Source: Streptomyces sp. RPT161 (GTDB lineage Bacteria; Actinomycetota; Actinomycetes; Streptomycetales; Streptomycetaceae). From it: a DNA stretch of 64,000 nucleotides. The notes beneath the pieces are model-generated. The model was not told the DNA's origin. It did not search any database and saw only the letters and a list, made by a program, of their open reading frames with translations. Positions 50,755 to 57,659 of the stretch are shown one piece after another. The translations under genes were made by a program, and so were the position numbers. Position 1 is the first letter of the stretch; each line of letters opens with the position of its first letter. Where the stretch lies: the NCBI RefSeq assembly GCF_027533845.1, contig NZ_JAPZVN010000025.1, positions 28,522 to 92,521 on the forward strand, written 5' to 3'.

Positions 50755-51524
50755 CGGAACGTCCGAACGGGACGACCGAAGTCATCGTCCGTCTGACGCC
50801 GCAGGAGGCGGCGAGCGGGGTCACCAAGGTGGTGGCGCTTCCGGGTGAGACGCTCACCCTGGGCATCCCGCCGTGCCAGGACGGCAGCCTGGTGCGAATC
50901 ACCCACGGGAGACGGGAGTTGCTGCTCCGGATCCGGGTCACCGTGGGCGACCACCCGCCGACAGTACGGCCGAAGCGCTCCGGCGCCGCGGCACTGCTCG
51001 CGCTGGGGACGGTGGGCGTCGTCATGTTCATCGGCGTGCCCTCGTGCGGCAGCGGGTCGCCGTCCGGGGCGACGAATCCGGTCGCCGCCGCCTCCAACAG
51101 CTACGACGACAGCGGCGGTGCCACGGACACGCCCACACCCGGCCCCACCGACACCAGCACCGCTTCCGACGCCGGTACCGGCTCGAACAGCGGCACGGAC
51201 TCGGGCACCGGTTCGGGCACGTACGGCGGCACCCACACCGCCAGCACGCCCACCGCCAGCCCGTACCGGACCGGTACCTGCCTCAACGGCACGCTGCCCG
51301 ACTCGACGACGGCGCAGGAGGTCAATGACGTCAGCGAGGTCGACTGCTCGTCGTCCGACGCCCACTACAGGGTGATCCAAACCTTCTACGAGACCACCGA
51401 CTTGAGCCGGTGCGAGAGCAACTCCGCTACCCAGTACGCGTTCTCCGACAAGGAGACCTGGGGCGGGTCGGTCATCAACGAGTACGTCTACTGCCTTGTC
51501 GGACTGGGCTCGTACGCACGGTGA
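50751..51524 (+). CDS. Membrane-anchored protein: DnaJ-C-like domain plus LppU-like domain
   Basis: A 257-residue protein. Residues 8-65 (TEVIVRLTPQEAASGVTKVV, then LTLGIPPCQDGSLVRITHG) resemble the DnaJ C-terminal peptide-binding beta domain. Residues 78-98 are a transmembrane segment. Then comes a 70-residue Ser/Thr/Gly linker, and residues 180-257 with paired cysteines (CLNGTLPDS; VSEVDCSSSDAHYRVIQTF; YVYCLVG) resemble the LppU/SCO3897-type extracytoplasmic domain. The start overlaps the small membrane protein stop. It would place a chaperone-like domain inside and a disulfide domain outside. The role is unknown. Confidence 0.65.
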   Translation: MTERPNGTTEVIVRLTPQEAASGVTKVVALPGETLTLGIPPCQDGSLVRITHGRRELLLRIRVTVGDHPPTVRPKRSGAAALLALGTVGVVMFIGVPSCGSGSPSGATNPVAAASNSYDDSGGATDTPTPGPTDTSTASDAGTGSNSGTDSGTGSGTYGGTHTASTPTASPYRTGTCLNGTLPDSTTAQEVNDVSEVDCSSSDAHYRVIQTFYETTDLSRCESNSATQYAFSDKETWGGSVINEYVYCLVGLGSYAR

Positions 51525-51557
51525 GCGCGGGCTCGCCGTGAGCCGACCCCGCAAGGT

Positions 51558-51586
51558 CCGGACCCACCACGGGGGTGTGGGTCCGG
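51558..51586. terminator. Hairpin terminator after the NACHT-associated genes
   Basis: Perfect 10-bp stem (51558-51567 with 51577-51586) and a 9-base loop, 33 bases after the stop of the LppU-like gene. Confidence 0.6.
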
Positions 51587-51648
51587 GCTGTCCCTCGCCC
51601 GGCAGACAACAGTCGTATGCGCACCGCTCGGCCGGGTAGGCGACCGCC

Positions 51649-51996
51649 ATGCGAACTCCTACCGTGAGCGCCGGCGTTGTACGAGACCTGAGCGTCGGCA
51701 TCGCCCCTGCCGCCATAGGCATCGCCATCGTGGTCTGCCTGGTCGCCGCCGTGGTGTACGGATACCGGGCGCGAGCCCGTGAACCCGCACCGCCGCGTGA
51801 GCCGCAGCCTCGTGGCGGGGCCTGGCAGACACCCGAGGAACGGGAGTCGGCGGTCCCGCCCGACCGAGGTGTGCAGGACCCGGAAGCCGACCCCGTCGGC
51901 TACGAGGAGACCAGCCGCGGCCCCGAGGAGGTCCCGCGGGACGGCCACCGCAGAACCCCGCACGAACTGCGCCACTACCCCGGTCCCCGCACGTAG
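51649..51996 (+). CDS. DUF6479-like small membrane protein
   Basis: A 115-residue protein with one N-terminal transmembrane helix (PAAIGIAIVVCLVAAVVYGY, residues 20-39) and a polar Pro/Glu/Arg-rich tail with GGAWQTPEE near 56, the pattern of DUF6479 in Streptomyces. ATG 51649. Function unknown. It stands apart from the NACHT unit by a terminator. Confidence 0.75.
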   Translation: MRTPTVSAGVVRDLSVGIAPAAIGIAIVVCLVAAVVYGYRARAREPAPPREPQPRGGAWQTPEERESAVPPDRGVQDPEADPVGYEETSRGPEEVPRDGHRRTPHELRHYPGPRT

Positions 51997-52119
51997 CGGG
52001 AATCGGGCACCCGAGACGGCCCGCACCCTACGAGAACTGCCGTGACCGCACTCGCGGAGACCGCAACGCTCCGTCAGTCCGGGCAGGTTGACCGGAGCCG
52101 TACCGCTCCGGTCACCGGT

Positions 52120-52250
52120 AGCCAACCGTGGTTTGCAGCGTGGCATGGGCAGCGCGTCGATGCCTTCGGTATCGGCGAGTTGGATCGCGCAGCGCAAGAT
52201 CCGCTCCTCCTGAGCATCGGAACGCGTGGGACTACAGTGTTCCCACACGC
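52120..52250 (-). pseudogene. Truncated TetR-family regulator (N-terminal fragment)
   Basis: A minus-strand frame from GTG 52250 reads RSDAQEERILRCAIQLADTE then GIDALPMPR, the first helix and start of the HTH of a TetR regulator. Similarity ends near 52145, before the recognition helix, and the rest of the ligand domain is not found; the neighbouring frame is unrelated. It lies where a divergent regulator of the FAD monooxygenase would be expected, with an intact inverted repeat between the two. Confidence 0.6.
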
Positions 52251-52261
52251 GGGAACACTGT
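52234..52261. promoter_or_regulatory. 28-bp perfect inverted repeat (TetR-type operator)
   Basis: ACAGTGTTCCC-ACACGC-GGGAACACTGT, perfect 11-bp arms with a 6-bp spacer, 20 bases before the ATG of the FAD monooxygenase. The left part overlaps the start of the broken TetR gene. Confidence 0.75.
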
Positions 52262-52281
52262 TCCAAGCGAAGGGGGATTCC

Positions 52282-53832
52282 ATGTCCAAGCTTCCGGTCC
52301 TGATCGCGGGCGGCGGCACGGTCGGCCTGGCCACTGCCGTGTTCCTCGGCCACCACGGTGTGCCGTCACTCGTTGTGGAGCGCCGCACGGCGCCGTCGAA
52401 CCATCCGCGCGCCCTCGGGTTGAGCCCGCGCACGTTGGAGTTCTTCCGCGAGGTGGGACTGCGCGAGGAGTTGGCCACGGTTGCCGTGCGCTCCGCCGAC
52501 CTGTGGCGGGCCGAAGCCCGTACGGTGGCCGAGGTCGATCGCAGTCAAACGCCGTCCGCGTCCCCGATCCTGCCCGCCTTCTCCGCCGTGTCGCCGGAGG
52601 CGCCGAGCGGACACTATCCGCAGGACCGGATCGACACCGTGCTCGTACCCGCCGCCCGCGAACGTGGTGCGACCGTCGACTTCGGCGTCGAGGTGGTGGG
52701 CGTGGACCAAGACGCTGACATGGTGTCAGTGACGCTGTCCGACGGGCGGGTTCTGAGCGCCGACTACCTGGTGGGCGCGGACGGCGCGCGCAGTTCGGTG
52801 CGCACCGCGCTGGGGATCGGCACCACGGGGCCAGGTGCCATCGGCGATGTCACGCTCAACATCCTCTTCAACGCCGACCTCGTCGGACACTTCGGTTCGA
52901 TGCCCACGATGACGCGGATCCACCACCCGGACGCGGCGGGCATCCTCCTGGCCGTGGGAGAGCGGCGCTGGGTGCTGCACGTGCGCATCCCAGCCGACGA
53001 GACCCCCTCAGAGGAGCGCTGTGCGCAGGCGGTCCGCACGGCGATCGGGGCGGACGTACCGGTGGAGATCGTCAGCGTGCTGCCGTGGCGGGCGACCGTG
53101 CGGATGGCCGAGAGATTCCGGTCGGGCCGGGCGTTCCTGGTCGGTGATGCCGCACGGGCCGTCTCGCCGCTCGGCGCCTTCGGTCTGAACACGGGCCTGG
53201 CCGATGCGCACAACCTGGCCTGGAAGTTGGCGATGGTGATGGCCGGGCAGGCGGGCGACCGGCTGCTGGACAGCTACCACGAGGAACGGCACGCCGTAGC
53301 CGAACTCGTCACAAAGCAGGCACGGTTGCGCTGGGAGAACCCACGGCTGCACTGGGACCCGACGGCCGTGGCGGAACGCCGGGCCGTCGGTGCGTGGAAC
53401 GGTCCGCTGGTCACGATGGGCTACCGCTACGCCTCGTCGGCGGTCATCGACCCGGTCGTGGACGTTCCGTCCACGGAGGACCTGGCGGCGAGCCTTGACG
53501 GCGCACCCGGATCGCGGATCCCGCACGGGTGGCTGGAGGGCACCGACGTGTCCACCGTGGACCTCAACGAATCCCGCTTCGCGGTGCTGGCCGGACCGGC
53601 CGGTGAGGACTGGTGTGAAGCGGCACGGAAGGTCGGCGCGGCGCGGGGGATGGATCTGCGCGCCGTCCGGCTCGACGCTCGGGGGGCCGCCGCTGTACGG
53701 CTTGAGGACGACGGCGTGATGCTGCTGCGGCCGGACGGGTTCATAGCGTGGCGTACCCGGCAGTCCGCGAATGCCACCGTGCTGGACGGGGTGTTGACTT
53801 CGGTCACCGGTCACTCCGTAGCGCTGACCTGA
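52282..53832 (+). CDS. FAD-dependent aromatic monooxygenase
   Basis: A 516-residue PheA/TfdB-type flavin hydroxylase: VLIAGGGTVGLATAVFLGHH near residues 6-25 (GxGxxG), YLVGADGARSSVRTALG near 165 (DG motif), GRAFLVGDAARAVSPLGAFG near 285, and the C-terminal thioredoxin-like end VMLLRPDGFIAWR. ATG 52282 follows AGGGGG; a longer frame upstream would swallow the operator. It lies behind an intact inverted repeat whose presumed repressor is truncated, so expression may be constitutive. Its 3' end overlaps the OYE-like gene by 22 bases (convergent). Substrate unknown. Confidence 0.88.
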   Translation: MSKLPVLIAGGGTVGLATAVFLGHHGVPSLVVERRTAPSNHPRALGLSPRTLEFFREVGLREELATVAVRSADLWRAEARTVAEVDRSQTPSASPILPAFSAVSPEAPSGHYPQDRIDTVLVPAARERGATVDFGVEVVGVDQDADMVSVTLSDGRVLSADYLVGADGARSSVRTALGIGTTGPGAIGDVTLNILFNADLVGHFGSMPTMTRIHHPDAAGILLAVGERRWVLHVRIPADETPSEERCAQAVRTAIGADVPVEIVSVLPWRATVRMAERFRSGRAFLVGDAARAVSPLGAFGLNTGLADAHNLAWKLAMVMAGQAGDRLLDSYHEERHAVAELVTKQARLRWENPRLHWDPTAVAERRAVGAWNGPLVTMGYRYASSAVIDPVVDVPSTEDLAASLDGAPGSRIPHGWLEGTDVSTVDLNESRFAVLAGPAGEDWCEAARKVGAARGMDLRAVRLDARGAAAVRLEDDGVMLLRPDGFIAWRTRQSANATVLDGVLTSVTGHSVALT

Positions 53833-54926
53833 TGGTCGACGTACCCGCGGGCGCCGCCGGTGTAGTACGTGTCACGGTCCGCCACCGCCAACTCGTGCCC
53901 CGTCGCGAAACGGGCGACGAGATCGGGGTTGGCGATGAAGTGGGTGGCGAAGGACACCGCGTCGGCGGTTCCGGCTTCGATGACGGCGTTCGCGGACTCG
54001 CGGTCGAAGCCGTTGTTCGCGATCAACGGGCCGTGGAACGCCCGCCGGTAGCGTGCGATCGCCTCGAAGTCAGGGATGGCGCCGGGGGTTGTGCGGTCCT
54101 TGCCGCGTAGGTGCAGGTAGGCAACGGGGTGGTTGTTGAGCTGTGCGACGAGTGCGTCGTAGTCCGCCAGCAGGTCCTCGTCGACCCGGAACGGCTCTCC
54201 TGGGGTCAGATACGGGCCGAGGCGGACCCCTACGCACCGTCCGTCCCACGGCTCGGCGACCGCGTCGATGATGTCGAGCAGCAGTTGGCGCCGCCGTGCG
54301 CGGTCGCCGCCGTAGGCGTCCGAGCGCCGGTTCAGCCGCGGGTTGAGGAACTGCGCGATCAGGAAGGAGCCGAGGGCGGCGATCTCGACTCCGTCGAACC
54401 CGGCACGTCGGGCGTTCGCCGCGGCGGTACGGAAGTCGGCGATGGCGGTCCTGATGTCCCGCGCGGTCATCTCCCGCGGGGTGACCGTCTCCTGGAAACC
54501 ACTGGCCGTGAAGGACATCACCCGGGGGTTGATCGCTGAAGGGCCCGCGGGCAGGCGCCCTCCGAGGTGGTCGGGATGGGAGGCGGCACCGGTGTGCCAC
54601 AGCTGTAGCACGATGCGACCGCCGAGGGCGTGCACGGTGTCGGTGACCTGCCGCCATGCGGTCACCTGCGGCTCGCTGTAGATGCCGGGTACGTTGACGA
54701 AGCCGACGGCCCGCTCACTGACCCAGGTCGACTCGGTGATGATCAGCCCGGCGCTGGCGCGTTGGCCGTAGTGGGTGGCGTGCATCGGTGTGGGCACCAG
54801 TCCGTCGTTGACCGCACGGGCCCGTGTGGTCGGTGCCATCACCACTCGGTTGGGCAACTGGAAGTCTCCGAAGTCCGCTCGCCGCAGCAGCGGCTGGTCG
54901 AGGGCGGCGGGGAGGGCGGTGCTCAT
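53811..54926 (-). CDS. Old Yellow Enzyme-like flavin oxidoreductase with altered active site
   Basis: A 371-residue TIM-barrel FMN enzyme: LPNRVVMAPTTRARAVNDGL near residues 24-43 (FMN Thr/Pro region), IVLQLWHTGAASHPDHLGGR near 105, FDGVEIAALGSFLIAQFLNP near 180-198, NRRSDAYGGDRARRRQLLLD near 201, and VSFATHFIANPDLVARFATG near 330. In classic ene-reductases the third block reads H-x-A/G-N (HGANGYL), where His/Asn hold the carbonyl; here it is AALGSFL, with neither residue. Carbonyl-activated ene reduction is therefore doubtful. Its promoter faces the ECF41-type sigma gene and carries an ECF41-like element. Confidence 0.82.
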   Translation of the reverse strand: MSTALPAALDQPLLRRADFGDFQLPNRVVMAPTTRARAVNDGLVPTPMHATHYGQRASAGLIITESTWVSERAVGFVNVPGIYSEPQVTAWRQVTDTVHALGGRIVLQLWHTGAASHPDHLGGRLPAGPSAINPRVMSFTASGFQETVTPREMTARDIRTAIADFRTAAANARRAGFDGVEIAALGSFLIAQFLNPRLNRRSDAYGGDRARRRQLLLDIIDAVAEPWDGRCVGVRLGPYLTPGEPFRVDEDLLADYDALVAQLNNHPVAYLHLRGKDRTTPGAIPDFEAIARYRRAFHGPLIANNGFDRESANAVIEAGTADAVSFATHFIANPDLVARFATGHELAVADRDTYYTGGARGYVDHQVSATE

Positions 54927-54960
54927 GGTGTGTCTCCTTGTCGGGTCCCGGGCACGTTGC

Positions 54961-54987
54961 TGTCACCTCGGCCTGGTGGCATGCGTC
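54961..54987 (+). promoter_or_regulatory. ECF41-like promoter of the sigma gene
   Basis: TGTCACC (54961-54967), then 16 bases, then CGTC (54984-54987). The published ECF41 autoregulatory motif is TGTCACA-N15/16-CGTC, so this matches all but one base. Transcription would begin near 54993, 30 bases before the sigma ATG. Confidence 0.65.
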
Positions 54988-54995
54988 ATAAAGGT

Positions 54996-55022
54996 GACGG
55001 AGCCCGATGGCGAAAGGTGACC
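54996..55022 (-). promoter_or_regulatory. ECF41-like promoter facing the OYE-like gene
   Basis: On the minus strand GGTCACC (55022-55016), 16 bases, CGTC (54999-54996). It differs from TGTCACA at two positions and has the same spacing. It would transcribe the OYE-like gene with a leader of about 65 bases, making that gene a target of the adjacent sigma factor. Confidence 0.5.
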
Positions 55023-55023
55023 G

Positions 55024-55917
55024 ATGGACGAGCAGGACCGGCTGGCCGAACGGTTCGAGACGCGGCGAACCCATCTGCGAGCGGTCGCCTACCGGATGCT
55101 CGGTTCACTCAGCGAGGCCGACGACGCGGTCCAGGAGGCGTGGCTGCGACTCAGCCGCACGGATGCCGGCGGTATCGAGAACCTGCCCGCCTGGTTGCGG
55201 ACGGTCGTCTCCCGGGTGTGCCTGGACATGCTGCGAGCACGTGCGGCACGACGGGAGGAGCCGGTCGGACAGCAACCGCCGGAGCAGGACCGGGACGAGC
55301 GCGGTACTGATGACGGTGGTGATCCGGAACAGGAGGCGCTGCTCGTCGACTCGGTCGGCCGTGCGCTTCTTGTGGTCCTGGACCGGCTGGCTCCGGCCGA
55401 GCGGATCGCCTTCGTGCTGCATGACACCTTTGCCGTGCCGTTCGAACAGATCGCGCCCATCGTGGAACGCACTCCGGCCACGACGAAGAAGCTCGCCAGC
55501 CGGGCGCGTCAGAAGGTGCGCGGGACGGCGGTGGATTCCACTGTCGATCTCGCCCGTCAGCGGCGCATGGTCGATGCCTTCCTCGCCGCCGCGCGGCTCG
55601 GCGACCTGGACGCGCTGCTCACCGTCCTCGCCCCGGATGTCGTACGCCGCGCCGGCCGTGCCGCCCTGCCGCCGGGCGTCGAGACCACGGCCATCGGTGC
55701 CCGTACCGTGGCGGAACAGACCGTTGTCTTCGGCCGCCGGGCGTGCTTCGCCGAGCCCGCGCTGGTCAACGGGTCGGTGGGCGCCGTCGTGGCACCGCGT
55801 GGGCGACTGCTTCTCGTGCTGACCTTCACGACCGAAGGGGAGAGGATCACCGGGTATGAGGTGATCGCCGACCCTGCCCGCTTGCGGCTGCTGGAGTTGG
55901 CCGTTCTGGGCGAGTGA
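55024..55917 (+). CDS. ECF sigma factor, SigJ/ECF41 type with SnoaL-like C-terminus
   Basis: A 297-residue sigma factor. Region 2 lies at residues 10-75 (AYRMLGSLSEADDAVQEAWLR, with the W-L-R of promoter melting), and region 4 at 115-165 (LAPAERIAFVLHDTFAVPFE and TPATTKKLASRARQK). The extra C-terminal 120 residues (MVDAFLAAARLGDLDALLTV onward, ending IADPARLRLLEL) are SnoaL/NTF2-like, and REEPVGQQPPE in the linker corresponds to the ECF41 linker motif. This domain replaces an anti-sigma factor in ECF41. ATG 55024 has AAGG upstream. Divergent from the OYE-like gene; both carry ECF41-like promoters. Confidence 0.88.
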   Translation: MDEQDRLAERFETRRTHLRAVAYRMLGSLSEADDAVQEAWLRLSRTDAGGIENLPAWLRTVVSRVCLDMLRARAARREEPVGQQPPEQDRDERGTDDGGDPEQEALLVDSVGRALLVVLDRLAPAERIAFVLHDTFAVPFEQIAPIVERTPATTKKLASRARQKVRGTAVDSTVDLARQRRMVDAFLAAARLGDLDALLTVLAPDVVRRAGRAALPPGVETTAIGARTVAEQTVVFGRRACFAEPALVNGSVGAVVAPRGRLLLVLTFTTEGERITGYEVIADPARLRLLELAVLGE

Positions 55918-56231
55918 GGTCGCCGCCACTGCTGGGAGCCGGGCCGGAGCGGAAGCAGACCGGCTGTTGTTCGTCGCCCACAGGCCGCGCACGGCACAGC
56001 GTTCGCGGTCGGCGGTCAACCAGGCGGCGTGCGCGGTGAGTTGGCGGCCTCCGGCAGCGAGCCGTCCGCCAGGGTTCGCCCGTACGGGACAGGTCCCTGC
56101 TGTCCCGGAGAGCGGCAGGGGAACGGCTCGTCCGCGTGGCCGATGAGGGCCGGCGGGGCAGCGGCAGACCATGGTTCCAGAACGTGAGCCGTATCAAAGT
56201 CCGCCGCTGACAAGGGAAGACAAGGAACCTC
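55918..56231. other. Intergenic stretch, 314 bases
   Basis: No gene or recognisable relic on either strand. It holds the promoter region of the small membrane protein gene downstream. Confidence 0.35.
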
Positions 56232-56675
56232 ATGAACGCCCGGAGTCCACGCCCCGTCGCCGTATCCGACGAAGACCTGAACCAGCCGCGCAGTCAGGAG
56301 GCGTTCCGGAACGCGAAGCGGCTCGTCGGCGCCTACCTCGGCATCAGCGTGCTCACCCTCGCGGTCATCGCGCTGCTTCGCGGTGACCCCGCTGTGGTGA
56401 ACCATGCCGTCTGGGTACGCGGCAGTGCGGTCGCCGCCAGCGCCCTGCTGACGTATGTGTTCGCCACCCGTATGACCCGTGGCTCGCGTGACGCGTACCG
56501 CCGACTGCGGATCATGTCGGCCCTCATGGTGGTGGCCATCGTCGCCATCGTCACGCTGCCCGGCACGTATCCGCTGTGGATGAAGGTCGAGCAGGGGCTC
56601 TGCGGGCTCTGCCTGCTGGGCGTGGCCGTGATCGTGAACGGTAGGCACCTGCGGTCGTTGTTCACCGCCAAGTGA
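56232..56675 (+). CDS. Four-helix membrane protein of unknown function
   Basis: A 147-residue membrane protein with four predicted helices (LVGAYLGISVLTLAVIALLR, WVRGSAVAASALLTYVFATR, MSALMVVAIVAIVTLPG, and VEQGLCGLCLLGVAVIVNG). A polar N-terminus of 25 residues precedes the first. ATG 56232 has AAGGA with a suitable distance. No family recognised; similar small proteins occur in many Streptomyces. It ends in a strong terminator. Confidence 0.72.
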   Translation: MNARSPRPVAVSDEDLNQPRSQEAFRNAKRLVGAYLGISVLTLAVIALLRGDPAVVNHAVWVRGSAVAASALLTYVFATRMTRGSRDAYRRLRIMSALMVVAIVAIVTLPGTYPLWMKVEQGLCGLCLLGVAVIVNGRHLRSLFTAK

Positions 56676-56682
56676 GCCGTCA

Positions 56683-56720
56683 GCCGTGCCGTCCCGCCTG
56701 GTCAGGCGGGACGGCACGGC
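56683..56720. terminator. Strong terminator after the membrane protein gene
   Basis: Perfect 16-bp stem (56683-56698 with 56705-56720), 6-base loop, 7 bases after the stop codon. Confidence 0.8.
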
Positions 56721-56837
56721 CGGGTATCACCGCATCGTGGCCAGATGCCCCCGCGCAGTCAACGCGGCGTCGCGGCTGTGTCCGGGCCGTGGTCCTGGGT
56801 AGGTGGTCGATAGGCGTCGGTCTGGTGGAGGCGCGCT

Positions 56838-57611
56838 GTGAACGGCAATGGAAAGCTCAGTGGGAAAGCCGCCCTGGTCACGGGAGCGAGCCGGGGCATC
56901 GGCAAGGCGACGGCCGTCCGCCTCGCCCAGGACGGCGCGAGCGTCGCGGTCAACTACCGAGGCAACGCCCGCGACGCCGAGGAACTGGTCCGCGAACTGA
57001 AGGCACAGGGGGCCGAGGCCGCCGCCTTCCAGGCGGACGTCTCCGACGTCGCCCAGACCACGCGGCTGGTGGACCTGGCGGCCGATGCCTTCGGCGGGCT
57101 CGACATCCTTGTCAGCAACGCCGGGGTGGAGCATTTCGCTCCGCTCGCCGAGATCACCCCGGAGGACTTCGACCGGGTATTCGCCATCAACACCAGAGGT
57201 CAGCTGTTCGCGGTGCAACAGGCGGTCCGGTACATGGGCGACGGCGGCCGCATCGTGCTGACCTCCTCGGTGAGCGCGACCCGCTCCGTCTTCCACCACA
57301 CCCTTTACGCGGCCAGCAAGGCCGCGGTGAGCAGCATGGTGCTCAACCTCGCCGCGGAACTCGGGCAGCGCGGCATCACGATCAACGCCATAGCCCCCGG
57401 TGGTACCGCCACGGACATGTCCAGTACCCACGCCGCCAGCTACAAGCCACCACTGCTCGACGTGTCGATGGAAACCTGGGTGAAGCTGTACGTCGCCCTG
57501 GGCCGGTTGGCCCGGCCGGAGGAGATCGCCGCCGTAACCGCTTTCCTGGTCTCCGACGACGCCTCCTACATCACCGGTCGAACCATCCAGGCCGACGGCG
57601 GCTTCTACTGA
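56838..57611 (+). CDS. SDR family oxidoreductase
   Basis: A 257-residue classical short-chain dehydrogenase: cofactor motif VTGASRGIGKATAVRLAQDG near residues 13-32, DVSD near 65, VSNAG near 93, catalytic Ser in VLTSSVSATRS near 142-148, YAASK near 158-162, and PGGTATDM near 190. Arg/Ser after the glycine motif (TGASRG...NYRGNA) suggests NADP(H). GTG 56838 has GGAGG 6 bases upstream. Resembles 3-oxoacyl-ACP reductase/polyketide ketoreductase types (SCO tetrahydroxynaphthalene-reductase-like); the substrate is open. It stands between a terminator and a convergent gene. Confidence 0.88.
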   Translation: MNGNGKLSGKAALVTGASRGIGKATAVRLAQDGASVAVNYRGNARDAEELVRELKAQGAEAAAFQADVSDVAQTTRLVDLAADAFGGLDILVSNAGVEHFAPLAEITPEDFDRVFAINTRGQLFAVQQAVRYMGDGGRIVLTSSVSATRSVFHHTLYAASKAAVSSMVLNLAAELGQRGITINAIAPGGTATDMSSTHAASYKPPLLDVSMETWVKLYVALGRLARPEEIAAVTAFLVSDDASYITGRTIQADGGFY

Positions 57612-57659
57612 GCCGACCGGACCGCGCTCCGTTCGCCGCCGGGCCGAATCCGGCAGCCC

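Noticed and set aside
51475..52356. 293-codon minus-strand frame as a complete regulator
   Set aside because: Only a short stretch (about 52145-52250) resembles TetR; the rest is antisense shadow of the DUF6479-like gene and non-coding DNA, so it was called a truncated pseudogene.
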